From positions 8,716,501 to 8,780,500 of the forward strand of contig NZ_JAMZEB010000002.1 in NCBI RefSeq assembly GCF_024172165.1: DNA of 64,000 nucleotides, read 5' to 3'. Source of the DNA: Nonomuraea thailandensis (GTDB lineage: Bacteria > Actinomycetota > Actinomycetes > Streptosporangiales > Streptosporangiaceae). How positions within the stretch are numbered: position 1 is the first letter of the stretch; the number at the start of each line of letters is the position of its first letter. Shown here one piece after another: positions 15,681 to 24,353 of this stretch. The notes below the pieces were generated by a model that was given only the letters and a program-made list of their open reading frames with translations, did no database searches and had not been told where the DNA came from. Position numbers and translations under genes: made by a program.

Positions 15681-17429
15681 CTAGGCCGTCGGCTTGCAGG
15701 TCGGGTGGCACAGCCGGCGGGCCAGGGCCGCCAGGAAGACGTCGATGATCTCTCCCGGCTCCTCGGCCTCGTGCAGGGATCCGTTCGTGACGGCCGTGAT
15801 CTGGGACAGTCCGGCCCGATCGACGCCCTTGCCGAACGCGATCACGATGATCTGCACCGGCCGGTCCGGGTTCCACTCCCGCTTCAGCCGGTCGAGCAGG
15901 TGCGCCAGATCCGTGCCCTTGCCGTCGTCGCGCCCGGCCGTGATCACCAGGAGGACGTTGTTCATCTCCTCCCGGTAGTCGCCGCTCACCCGGCGGAACC
16001 CGCTGAGCATCGAGTCGTACAGGGAGCTGTCGCGCTTCGGATGCGCGGTGATCGTGCTGGTCAGCTGGTCCAGCCGGCTCCGCCGGATGACCTGCCCCGT
16101 CTCGGGCTCGGTGATGGGCCCGAGGCCGACGTGCTGGCGATGGCTCCTGATCCCGCCCACCTTGTCGGCGAACTCCCACAGCCCCATGTGGGTGGAATCG
16201 GGGAAGAGCTGGAGGCCGATCTTGGCCGCGTCGAGCGCCACGCTCACCCGGGTCCGGCCGTTCAGCGGCTCGGCCATGTGCTTGGAGGTGTCGGCCAGCA
16301 CGAGGATGTTGGTCGGCGGGGCGAGCCTGCTCCAGGCGCGCAGGGCCTCGTCGATGTCCTGCGGCGACACCGAGGACCTGGTCCTCGGGGCGGCGGAGGG
16401 GATCTGCGGGCCGGGCGAGATCGGCCCCTGCGTGCCGTCGCCCGACCGGAAGCCGGCCCGGCGCACGATCTCCTGCGCCTGCGCCCCCTTCAGCCAGCCG
16501 GCGAAGACGGTGGAGGCCTCGGCGACGTCGGGGTCGGCGGCGGTGACGACGTACGGGTAGTCCAGGTTGATCGTGCCCTCGCGCGGGTGCAGGGCCACCA
16601 CCGGGTCCGAGGAGGGCCGCAGGTTGTGGTTCCACACGGACTGCTCGGGCACGATGACGACCGGCCGCTGCCAGAACGTGTGGTCGTCCACGGCGGCCAG
16701 CATGCTGCGGTAGTCGGGCGCGGACCCGGCCTGCGCCCACCGGACGAACGCGGTCAGCGCCTTGTCGGCGTCGGGCCCGGTGCCGACGACGTCTCTGGCC
16801 GCGGCCACGGTGGCGATGCCCGCCCCGGCCAGGGAGGGGTCGGGCACCCGTACGACGTCCGGCTCGTCCGCGTTGGGCGTCAGCCGCCCGCGTACGGTCG
16901 AGGGGAAGACCATCCGCCAGTTCATCTCCGTCCGGCCCACCGAGAAGCGCTGGGCCAGCGACGATCGGGTGGCGAAGACGAGCGGCGAGGTCGCCACCAC
17001 GCTCTCCCCCGCCGGCAGCGAGCTCGCGCCCTGCTGGCGGGCCAGCCTGATCCAGGCCGAGGAGTCGGCGATCCAGCCGTCGGGCCGCTCGGCCAGCACG
17101 CCCGCCCGGTCGCCGATCAGCGTGCGCAGGACGGTGGCCGGCGGCTGCTCGGTCACCTGGACCAGCACGCACCGGCCGCCCACGGCCGTCTTCGACTCGT
17201 TGAACCGGCCCGCCGCCTCCATGACCGCCGGGGCCACGTCCACCGCGGCGGCCACGTTGACCAGAACAGGCTCTCGTGTGCTGCACAGCACTCCGCCGCC
17301 GCCGAAGATCACGACGAGGCCGGCCGCGACGATGGCCACGGCCGTCAGCCCTGCCAGCATGCCGCGCTGGAGCGCCTTCCTGCGCCGCTGCTCGGGGGCT
17401 AACGCGGCGCGGTGCCGACCCAACCGCAC
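15681..17429 (-). CDS. Membrane-anchored solute-binding plus von Willebrand factor A domain protein
   Basis: A 582-residue protein: a basic N-terminus, one transmembrane segment (GLTAVAIVAAGLVVIFGGG), a periplasmic-binding-like domain (about residues 50-320; LVNVAAAVDVAPAVMEAAGRF, GWIADSSAWIRLARQ), then a C-terminal VWA domain. The MIDAS position reads LVLADTSKHM, keeping D-x-S but with His in place of the second Ser, so metal binding may be altered. This combination is common in actinomycetes; its ligand is unknown. I prefer GTG 17429 because GGAGAGAGG lies 6 nt upstream; a GTG at 17456 would add nine residues. It is 83 bp downstream of fbiC on the same strand. Confidence 0.82.
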   Translation of the reverse strand: MRLGRHRAALAPEQRRRKALQRGMLAGLTAVAIVAAGLVVIFGGGGVLCSTREPVLVNVAAAVDVAPAVMEAAGRFNESKTAVGGRCVLVQVTEQPPATVLRTLIGDRAGVLAERPDGWIADSSAWIRLARQQGASSLPAGESVVATSPLVFATRSSLAQRFSVGRTEMNWRMVFPSTVRGRLTPNADEPDVVRVPDPSLAGAGIATVAAARDVVGTGPDADKALTAFVRWAQAGSAPDYRSMLAAVDDHTFWQRPVVIVPEQSVWNHNLRPSSDPVVALHPREGTINLDYPYVVTAADPDVAEASTVFAGWLKGAQAQEIVRRAGFRSGDGTQGPISPGPQIPSAAPRTRSSVSPQDIDEALRAWSRLAPPTNILVLADTSKHMAEPLNGRTRVSVALDAAKIGLQLFPDSTHMGLWEFADKVGGIRSHRQHVGLGPITEPETGQVIRRSRLDQLTSTITAHPKRDSSLYDSMLSGFRRVSGDYREEMNNVLLVITAGRDDGKGTDLAHLLDRLKREWNPDRPVQIIVIAFGKGVDRAGLSQITAVTNGSLHEAEEPGEIIDVFLAALARRLCHPTCKPTA

Positions 17430-17511
17430 GGTGAACCTCTCTCCACGGGGAGGCACGATTCTCCCAGCGCCTCACTGGGCGGGCGCAAGTGCTTGTTAGA
17501 ACATGTTACAA

Positions 17512-20058
17512 CTAGGCCATCGGCAGGACCCTCCTGACGCTCTGGCAGACGCCGTCGCTGGCCGCCGAGGCAGCCAGCCGCTCCTCGCTCGGCACGCCGT
17601 ACTCGGTGGTGCGCTGCCTGACCGGCCGGCCGCTGACCTCGACCATCTCGCGCAGCTCGCTGATCGTCTTGTACGAGCCGTTCTCCGACCCGGCCATCCG
17701 GCTGATGGTCTCCTCCATCAGCGTGCCGCCGAGGTCGTTCACCCCGCCCTGGAGCACCTGGCGGCACAGGTCGTCCTGCAGCTTGACCCACGAGCACTGG
17801 ATGTTCCTGATCGCGCCGTGCAGGAGGATCCTGGCCAGCGCGTGCACGGCCCTGTTCTCCTGCGCGGTCGGCCCCGGCCTGGCCACGCCCGCCAGGTAGA
17901 TCGGGGCGCTGGTGTGCACGAACGGCAGCAGCACGAACTCCGAGAAGCCGCCCGTCTCCTCCTGCAGCTTCCTGATCAGCTTGATGTGCCTGACCCAGTG
18001 CAGGTGGTTGTCCACGTGCCCGTACATCATGGTCGAGGTGGTGGGGATGCCCACCTGGTGGGCCGTGGTGATGACCTCGATCCACTCCTTGGCCGGCAGC
18101 TTGCCCTTGGTCAGCACCCAGCGCACGTCGTCGTCGAGGATCTCGGCCGCCGTGCCGGGCAGCGAGTCCACGCCCGCCTCCCTGGCGGCCTCCAGCCAGT
18201 CGCGGATCGACAGGTTCATCCGCGAGGCGCCGTTGATGACCTCCATCGGGGAGAACGCGTGCACGTGCATGCCCGGCGTCCTGGCCTTCACGGCCCTGGC
18301 GATGTCGAAGTACGCGCTGCCCGGCAGGTCCGGGTGGATGCCGCCCTGCATGCACACCTCGGTCGCGCCGGCCGCCCACGCCTCCTCGGCCCGGTCGGCG
18401 ACCTGCTCGACGCTCAGCGTGTACGCGTCGGCGTCGGTCCTGCGCTGGGCGAAGGCGCAGAAGCGGCAGCCGGTGTAGCAGACGTTGGTGAAGTTGATGT
18501 TCCGGTTGACGACGTAGGTGACCTCGTCGCCCACCGCCTCCTTGCGCAGCGCGTCGGCGATGGCGGCCAGCTCGTCCAGCGCCTCACCCTCGGCGCCGAG
18601 CAGCGCCACGGCCTCGGCGTCCGTCAGGCCCGCCGGATCGGCCTCGGCCCGCCTCAGCGCCTGGCGCACGTCGCTGGAGGTGGCGGCGGCCGCCGTGCCC
18701 AGGCGCTCGCGCAGGGCGTCCCAGTCGCCGTAGACGTGGTCGAAGTCGTCGCGCCGGTCGTTCGTGCGGCCCGTGGTGTCCACCTCGACGTGCAGGTCCA
18801 CCCGGCCGGACGCGGCGAACCCGCCGTCGGGCTCCTGCCAGGGGCGGCCCTCCAGCACGGCGTCCTCGCGGGCCAGGCCGGTGGCCGGGTCGGCCAGGGC
18901 GGAGACGTGGGCGATCAGCCGGGGGTCGAGCCACGGCTCCCCTGCCTGCACGTACTCCGGGTAGATCGTCAGGCGTTCCCTGAGCTGGAAGCCGGACTCG
19001 CCGGTGCGCGCGGCGAGGTCCTCGATCTGCGGCCACGGCCGCTCCGGGTTGACGTGGTCGGGAGTGAGCGGCGACACGCCCCCCCAGTCGTCGATCCCGG
19101 CCCTGATCATCAGCTCGTACTCGGAGTCCACCAGGTTGGGCGGCGCCTGGAGGCGCACCCGGGGGCCGAGCACCAGGCGGGCCACCGCGATCGTGGCGGC
19201 CAGCTCCTGCAGGTCGGCGTCGGGCAGGCCGCGCATGGCGGTGTCGGGCTTGGCGCGGAAGTTCTGCACGATCACTTCCTGGATGCCGCCGTACTCCCTG
19301 GCGACCCTGCGGATCGCGAAGATCGACTCGGCGCGGTCCTCGACGGTCTCGCCGATGCCGATCAGGATGCCCGTCGTGAACGGCACGTTCGTGCGGCCCG
19401 CGTCCTCCAGCACGCGCAGCCGCACGGCCGGGTCCTTGTCCGGCGAGCCGTAGTGCGGCTGCCCCTTCTCCTCGAACAACCGCCGCGACGTCGTCTCCAG
19501 CATCATCCCCATCGACGGCGCGACCGGCTTGAGCCGCTGGAAGTCCCGCCAGCTCAGCACCCCAGGGTTGAGGTGCGGCAACAACCCGGTCTCCTCAAGC
19601 ACCCTGATCGCCATCGCCCGCACGTAGGACAACGTGTCGTCATAGCCGTGCGCGTCCAGCCACTCCCTGGCCTGGTGCCAGCGGTCCTCCGGCCGGTCCC
19701 CCAGCGTGAACAGCGCCTCCTTGCACCCCATCGCCGCCCCCTGCCGGGCGATCTCCAGCACCTCGTCGGGGCTCAGGAACGGCGCGGGCAGCTTGTGCGG
19801 CGCCGTCGCGAACGTGCAATAACCACAGCGGTCCCGGCACAGCCGGGTCAACGGGATGAACACCTTCCTGCTGTACGTGATGATCCCCTCGCGACCGGCG
19901 GCCCGCAGACCGGCGTCGCGCACCCGGGAGGCGTGTTCGAGAAGCGTGTCCAGATGGCCGTCCCTGGCGTGCAGGAGCACGGTCGCCTCGGTCACGTCGA
20001 GCGTCTTGCCGTCCCTGGCACGGGCGAGGGCACGGCGGAGCGCGGAGTCAGAACTCAT
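17512..20058 (-). CDS. fbiC: FO synthase (fused CofG-CofH radical SAM enzyme)
   Basis: An 848-residue enzyme with two radical SAM modules making the deazaflavin FO from 5-amino-6-ribitylamino-uracil and tyrosine. Module 1 (CofG-like) has its cluster motif at C74-x3-C78-x2-C81 (LCRDRCGYCTFATAPHK). Module 2 (CofH-like, from about residue 480) has VCYTGCRFCAFAQRRTDADAY. Both CxxxCxxC motifs are intact and the length is normal for FbiC. The start ATG 20058 has no Shine-Dalgarno; TACTGT ends 6 nt upstream, fitting a leaderless mRNA. Unusually compact arrangement: fbiA-fbiB are about 3 kb away on the other strand. Confidence 0.96.
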   Translation of the reverse strand: MSSDSALRRALARARDGKTLDVTEATVLLHARDGHLDTLLEHASRVRDAGLRAAGREGIITYSRKVFIPLTRLCRDRCGYCTFATAPHKLPAPFLSPDEVLEIARQGAAMGCKEALFTLGDRPEDRWHQAREWLDAHGYDDTLSYVRAMAIRVLEETGLLPHLNPGVLSWRDFQRLKPVAPSMGMMLETTSRRLFEEKGQPHYGSPDKDPAVRLRVLEDAGRTNVPFTTGILIGIGETVEDRAESIFAIRRVAREYGGIQEVIVQNFRAKPDTAMRGLPDADLQELAATIAVARLVLGPRVRLQAPPNLVDSEYELMIRAGIDDWGGVSPLTPDHVNPERPWPQIEDLAARTGESGFQLRERLTIYPEYVQAGEPWLDPRLIAHVSALADPATGLAREDAVLEGRPWQEPDGGFAASGRVDLHVEVDTTGRTNDRRDDFDHVYGDWDALRERLGTAAAATSSDVRQALRRAEADPAGLTDAEAVALLGAEGEALDELAAIADALRKEAVGDEVTYVVNRNINFTNVCYTGCRFCAFAQRRTDADAYTLSVEQVADRAEEAWAAGATEVCMQGGIHPDLPGSAYFDIARAVKARTPGMHVHAFSPMEVINGASRMNLSIRDWLEAAREAGVDSLPGTAAEILDDDVRWVLTKGKLPAKEWIEVITTAHQVGIPTTSTMMYGHVDNHLHWVRHIKLIRKLQEETGGFSEFVLLPFVHTSAPIYLAGVARPGPTAQENRAVHALARILLHGAIRNIQCSWVKLQDDLCRQVLQGGVNDLGGTLMEETISRMAGSENGSYKTISELREMVEVSGRPVRQRTTEYGVPSEERLAASAASDGVCQSVRRVLPMA

Positions 20059-20107
20059 ACAGGCACAGTACGACGGGCTGAGTTCACCGTACGCACCCAG
20101 GGCGTGC

Positions 20108-21001
20108 TCAGAACGACCGGTAGTCGCGCGCGGCCATCCTCGGCCCCCTGGCCGGCGGGCGCAGGCCGCTGAGCCAGACCAGCACCGTGGCGCGGTGCCG
20201 ATGCCCGGTGTACGGCTCCAGCAGCCGCATCATGCCGGGGTCGTCGGTCTTCTCCCCCGTCAGGGCGTAACCGACCAGCTTGGCCAGGTGGAAGTCGCCC
20301 ACGCTGACCGCGTCGGGGTCGCCGAACGCCCGCTGGCGCACCTCCGCCGACGTCCACACGCCGACCCCGGGCAGCGCCCGCAGCAGCCGGTCGAGCTCCT
20401 GCGTGGTCGCGGCGGCCTCCAGCTTGCCCGCGTGCCAGGCGGCGGTGGCGATCGTACGGGCGCGCACGGCCTCGGCGCCCGCCCGGTGCCAGTGCCACGA
20501 CGGGATCTGCCGCCACACCCCCGGCTCCGGCACCACCCGCATGCCTTCGGGGGCAGGGCCGGGAGCCGGCTCGCCGTAGCGGCCGAGCAGCCAACGCCAG
20601 GCCCGCCACGCCTCCTGCCCGACCACCTTCTGCTCCAGCACGGCGGGCACGAGGGCCTCCATCACCCGCCCCGTACGCCCGATGCGCAGGCCCGGATGCC
20701 TCCTGGCGGCCTCCGCCAGCGCCTCGTGCCTGACGCTGAACCCGGACGGGTCGTCATCGGCCCCCAGCAGCGCCGGCATCGTCTCCAGCGCCCAGCCGGC
20801 CCCCGGCCCCCACGCCTGCCCGTGCACGCCGTCCGCCTTGACGCTCACCCGGAGCGTGCAGGGGCCGTCGGGGGTCCTGGACGTGCGCCACACGGCGCCG
20901 TCGGGAGTGCGGCGCCAGGTGGGATCGCCGCCGCCGCGCTTGTGCGGCTGCAACGCCAGCCCCACGTCGAGCGGCCCGTCGGGCTCCCACCTGCGCTCCA
21001 T
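20108..21001 (-). CDS. DNA-3-methyladenine glycosylase II-like (AlkA/HhH-GPD) protein
   Basis: A 297-residue base-excision glycosylase. The HhH-GPD core is clear: EALVPAVLEQKVVGQEAWRAWRWL, then the hairpin LRALPGVGVWTSAEV and the catalytic Asp in AVSVGDFHLAKLVGYAL. No C-terminal iron-sulfur cysteines are present, so it belongs to the AlkA/OGG group rather than Nth. The N-terminal domain (PLDVGLALQPHKRGGGDPTWRRT) is the less conserved AlkA-like substrate domain. An ATG at 21001 and a GTG just before it (21004) are both possible. It lies between the guanylyltransferase and fbiC on the same strand; the F420 link is positional only. Confidence 0.88.
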   Translation of the reverse strand: MERRWEPDGPLDVGLALQPHKRGGGDPTWRRTPDGAVWRTSRTPDGPCTLRVSVKADGVHGQAWGPGAGWALETMPALLGADDDPSGFSVRHEALAEAARRHPGLRIGRTGRVMEALVPAVLEQKVVGQEAWRAWRWLLGRYGEPAPGPAPEGMRVVPEPGVWRQIPSWHWHRAGAEAVRARTIATAAWHAGKLEAAATTQELDRLLRALPGVGVWTSAEVRQRAFGDPDAVSVGDFHLAKLVGYALTGEKTDDPGMMRLLEPYTGHRHRATVLVWLSGLRPPARGPRMAARDYRSF

Positions 21002-21035
21002 CACCTGTCCAGTCTGCCCCGCCCGGCGGGGTGGG

Positions 21036-22127
21036 TCAGACGTCGCTGGAGTAACGCAGCGCGCGCTCGGGCAGCTCGATGCCCGGCCAGATGCGCACGC
21101 CGTTCTGCAGCTCGTTGCCCGGCCCGACGATGGCGCCGTCGCCGATCACCGCGTCGCGCACCACCGTGCCGGCGCAGACCCGCGCGCCCTGGCCCACCAC
21201 GGAGTCGGTCACCGTGGCCCCGGCCTCGACGACGCTGTCGTCGCTCAGCACCGAGCCCACCACCGTGGCCCCCGCCTCGACGACGGCGCGCGCGCCGACG
21301 GCCGTGCCGCCCTGCACCTTCGCCTCGGGCGAGACGCGGGCCCCGTCGAGCTGGAGGCACTCGCCCGTGGGCCCGGGCAGCGCGGGCGAGGCCAGCTTGC
21401 CGAGCACCAGGTCGCGCGAGCCCTGCACGTAGGCGCTCGGGGTGCCGACGTCGAGCCAGTAGGTGCGGTCGGCGTAGCCCAGCACGAGCTCACCGGACTC
21501 GATCAGCCCGGGGAACGTCTCGCGCTCGACCGAGACCACCTCGTCGCGCGGGATGGAGTCGATCACCGACCGGGTGAAGACGTAGCACCCGGCGTTGATC
21601 CGGTTCGTCACCGGATTGGGGGTCTTCTCCAGGAACGCCGTCACGCGCCCCGCCTCGTCGGTCGGCACGCAACCGAAACGGGATGGATCATCCACTTCTG
21701 TCAGATGGAGCGTTACAGCGGCCTGCTTCGCACGGTGCACGCGCACCTGCTCGCCGATGTCGTGACCGGAGAGGATGTCCCCGTTGAGGATCAGCACCGG
21801 GTCGTCGGGGCCGGCCGTGAGCGCCTCGGCGGCGTTGCGGATCGCGCCGCCGGTGCCCAGCGGTGTCTCCTCCGTCATGTAGACGAGCGAGAGCCCGAAC
21901 GCCGCCCCGTCACCGAAGGCAGGCTCGAACATGGACGCCTTGTAGGAGGTGGCGAACACGATCCGGCGCACGCCGAACGAGCGGGCGCGCGCCAGTTGGT
22001 GGGCCAGGAACGGCACCCCGGCGGTCTGCAGCAGCGGCTTGGGCGTGCCCAGTGTCAGCGGACGCAGGCGCGTGCCCTGCCCCCCGACCAGGAGGATCGC
22101 CTCGAGGTCTGGCAAAGAGCTCTCCAT
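21036..22127 (-). CDS. Mannose-1-phosphate guanylyltransferase-type nucleotidyltransferase
   Basis: A 363-residue sugar-nucleotide synthase. The N-terminal nucleotidyltransferase carries ILLVGGQGTRLRPLTLGTPKPLL (GGxGTRLRPLT with the PK lysine), VLILNGDILSG (metal-binding Asp) and NRINAGCYVF. From about residue 245 it has a left-handed beta-helix of hexapeptide repeats (ARVSPEAKVQGGTAVGARAVVEAGATVVG). Related proteins make GDP-mannose from mannose-1-phosphate, consistent with phosphomannomutase at the window's start. dTDP-glucose synthesis cannot be excluded. It starts 20 bp downstream of the GT4 gene, probably in one operon. The exact start (ATG 22127 or GTG 22130) is uncertain. Confidence 0.87.
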   Translation of the reverse strand: MESSLPDLEAILLVGGQGTRLRPLTLGTPKPLLQTAGVPFLAHQLARARSFGVRRIVFATSYKASMFEPAFGDGAAFGLSLVYMTEETPLGTGGAIRNAAEALTAGPDDPVLILNGDILSGHDIGEQVRVHRAKQAAVTLHLTEVDDPSRFGCVPTDEAGRVTAFLEKTPNPVTNRINAGCYVFTRSVIDSIPRDEVVSVERETFPGLIESGELVLGYADRTYWLDVGTPSAYVQGSRDLVLGKLASPALPGPTGECLQLDGARVSPEAKVQGGTAVGARAVVEAGATVVGSVLSDDSVVEAGATVTDSVVGQGARVCAGTVVRDAVIGDGAIVGPGNELQNGVRIWPGIELPERALRYSSDV

Positions 22128-22147
22128 CACTCCGTGAGGTTACCGAA

Positions 22148-23263
22148 CTATTCGATCGCGCGTTGATAGGAGCTGAGATGCGCCTCGGCCGAGGCGTCCC
22201 AGGGGAATTCGCGAGCTCTGGCCAGCCCTGCCTCCTGTAGCTGCTTCCTGCGCTCGGGGGAGGCGAGCAGGTGACCCAGCGCCGTGGCGATGCTGCCGGC
22301 GTCCGGCTCTGTGTAGGCCACGGCGTCCCCGCCCACCTCGGGCAGCGAGGTGCGGTGGGTGGTGAGCACCGCGGCGCCGCAGGCCATGGCCTCCAGCACC
22401 GGCAGCCCGAACCCCTCGCCGCGCGAGGGGAAGGCCACCACCAGCGCCCCGCCCAGGAACCCGGGCAGGTCGGGCGCGCGCAGGTAGCCGGGCCTGATGA
22501 CCTTCACCGTGGCCTCGACCTCGCGGCAGGCGGCGTCCACGTCGTCCTCGTGCACGCCGCCGCCGAGCACCAGCGCCGGCGGCTCCTCCAGCCGCTTCAC
22601 GGCGGCGGCGAAGCCGCGGATGAGGTTCGGAACGTTCTTGCGGGGGTCGAGGGCGCCGAGGAAGGCCACGTACGGCCGGCCGTGCAGCCCGCACCTCAGG
22701 CCGGCCCTGCGGATCTCCTCCTCGCTCGGCGGGTGGAACTGCGCAAGGTCCACGCCGTGGTAGGCCACGTCGATGCGGGTGGGGTCGGCGGCCAGCACGC
22801 GCACCAGCTCGTCGCGCGTCGCCTTGGACGGCACGATGACGCGCTTGGCGTGGCGCACGGCGGTGCGCGTGGCCGAGCGGAAGAACGCGGCACGCGGGCT
22901 GTGGTTGTCGGGCTCGGTGAACCAGGTGGCGTCGTGCACCGTCACGACGGTCGGCAGGCCCGAGCTGAGCGGGATGGAGTAGTACGGGGCGTGGATGACG
23001 TCGGCGCCGGCCTGGCGGGCCAGTAACGGGAGCCCTGTCTGCTCCCAGGCCAGCCTGGCGGCTCTGTTGGTGATCGCGACAGGCCCGGGAAGCACCTGGG
23101 CCGTGGGCGCGAGGCGGCGGTATCGCTCCGCTTCGGCACGCTGGCAGACCACTGACAGATCCGCACCGGCCCGATCGAGCGCGGCCACGAGCCCGTCAAC
23201 GTATCTGATCAACGCGCCGCGGTCCGCGGGGACCGCCGCCGCATCGACGAGCACTCGAGGCAT
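22148..23263 (-). CDS. GT4-family glycosyltransferase
   Basis: A 371-residue GT-B enzyme. The donor-binding domain has YVAFLGALDPRKNVPNLIRGF and the retaining-GT E-x7-E motif SRGEGFGLPVLEAMACG. The N-terminal acceptor domain has VIHAPYYSIPLSSGLPTVVTVHDATWF. GT4 enzymes transfer sugars from nucleotide donors with retention; a mannosyl- or similar transferase is plausible beside a GDP-mannose synthase (inference). GGGGAG lies about 11 nt upstream of ATG 23263. It heads a run of same-strand genes that continues with the nucleotidyltransferase. Confidence 0.9.
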   Translation of the reverse strand: MPRVLVDAAAVPADRGALIRYVDGLVAALDRAGADLSVVCQRAEAERYRRLAPTAQVLPGPVAITNRAARLAWEQTGLPLLARQAGADVIHAPYYSIPLSSGLPTVVTVHDATWFTEPDNHSPRAAFFRSATRTAVRHAKRVIVPSKATRDELVRVLAADPTRIDVAYHGVDLAQFHPPSEEEIRRAGLRCGLHGRPYVAFLGALDPRKNVPNLIRGFAAAVKRLEEPPALVLGGGVHEDDVDAACREVEATVKVIRPGYLRAPDLPGFLGGALVVAFPSRGEGFGLPVLEAMACGAAVLTTHRTSLPEVGGDAVAYTEPDAGSIATALGHLLASPERRKQLQEAGLARAREFPWDASAEAHLSSYQRAIE

Positions 23264-23357
23264 TACGAAGATCTTCTCCCCTCAAGATCAACGTGGGACC
23301 GGGCGTCCCCCTCTGAAATTCAGCTTATGACCAGCCTCCCCTAAATCGTGGGCCAAA

Positions 23358-24353
23358 TCACACCGAGTCGCGACGCGCCGCAATTCCCGCCAGGCCCGCG
23401 CAGATCAGATCCCCCATGATGATGACAATGCGGGAGGAAAGGGCCACCGCAATTGCGGCACCGGAGTCAAGATGGGGCGCGAGCACCGCAACCATGGCAA
23501 GCTCTCTGACTCCCGCGCCCGCCGGGATCACGAAGGTCAGGATGCCCAGGCACCACGACAGCGCGAAGGCCCCGACGGCGAAGAGCAGGCCTCCCTGGGG
23601 GGCGACGAAGTACAGGTGCACGCCGTAGGCGAGCCAGCCGGTCAGCGCCCAGCCGAGCGCGGTCAGCATGCCGCGCCTGGTGAGGGGGCGTTCGAGGGGC
23701 TCGCGCCGGAGGCGGCGCAGGGCGTACCCGATGACCGCGTTGATCACCTTGGGTTCGAGCAGGACGAGCAGCAGGGGGACGAAGAGCAGCAGCCAGCCGT
23801 ACTGGTTCCAGCCCAGCGTGACGAGCGTGACCAGCAGGCCCGTGGCGAGCTGGACGGGCATCATCAGGAAGAACGCCGCCGCGCTGCGCGGGCGCGGCAC
23901 GCCGAGGTCGCGGCCCATCTCCATCTGGGCGAGCACGGGCCAGACGGCGCCGGGGATGTACTTGCCGAGCTGGCCCACGAAGAACACCTTGGCCGCCGGG
24001 CGCGCGGGCAGCGGTGAGCCCAGGTCGGCCAGCAGGGTGCGCCAGGTCAGCATGGCTCCGAGCAGCGCCGCGACCACCGCGACCAGGGAGCCGGCCAGGG
24101 CCGCCCACGAGAGCCTGGCGAACCCGGCCACCACCGCGTCCCACTGCCTGGCGACCGCGTAACCGCCGAAGCCGAGCGCGACCGCCAGAAAGCCGTACCT
24201 GACCAGCCGGCGACCCACCGAGCGCCGCCGCGGCACCCCCTCGGCGACGGTGCCAGGAGCCTCGGCGGGATCGGCGGCGGACTCGGCGGCGCGGTCGGCT
24301 GCTGAGTCGGCTGCTGGGTCGGCGGCGGGGTCAGCGGCGGGGTCGGTGCTCAC
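23358..24353 (-). CDS. Flippase-like/LPG synthase-type integral membrane protein (copy 1)
   Basis: A 331-residue polytopic protein of the lysylphosphatidylglycerol-synthase transmembrane / AglD-like family. Landmarks: VFFVGQLGKYIPGAVWPVLAQ, TFVIPAGAGVRELAMVAVL and a conserved R in RIVIIMGDL. These proteins are proposed to move polyprenyl-linked glycans or lipids. The first ~40 residues are an Ala/Asp/Pro repeat (AADPAADSAADRAAE) before the first helix. It starts at GTG 24353, overlapping the methyltransferase stop by 4 nt (GTGA). A paralogue sharing the FVGQLGKYIPGAVW motif is encoded at 25273 on the opposite strand. Confidence 0.87.
   Translation of the reverse strand: MSTDPAADPAADPAADSAADRAAESAADPAEAPGTVAEGVPRRRSVGRRLVRYGFLAVALGFGGYAVARQWDAVVAGFARLSWAALAGSLVAVVAALLGAMLTWRTLLADLGSPLPARPAAKVFFVGQLGKYIPGAVWPVLAQMEMGRDLGVPRPRSAAAFFLMMPVQLATGLLVTLVTLGWNQYGWLLLFVPLLLVLLEPKVINAVIGYALRRLRREPLERPLTRRGMLTALGWALTGWLAYGVHLYFVAPQGGLLFAVGAFALSWCLGILTFVIPAGAGVRELAMVAVLAPHLDSGAAIAVALSSRIVIIMGDLICAGLAGIAARRDSV
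24262..24353 (-). repeat. Imperfect 12-bp tandem repeat at the 5' end of flippase-like copy 1
   Basis: Runs of GGCGGCGGGGTC / GGCTGCTGAGTC units encode AADP/AADS/AADR repeats at the cytosolic N-terminus. The paralogue at 25273 lacks them, so they arose after the duplication. Confidence 0.7.
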
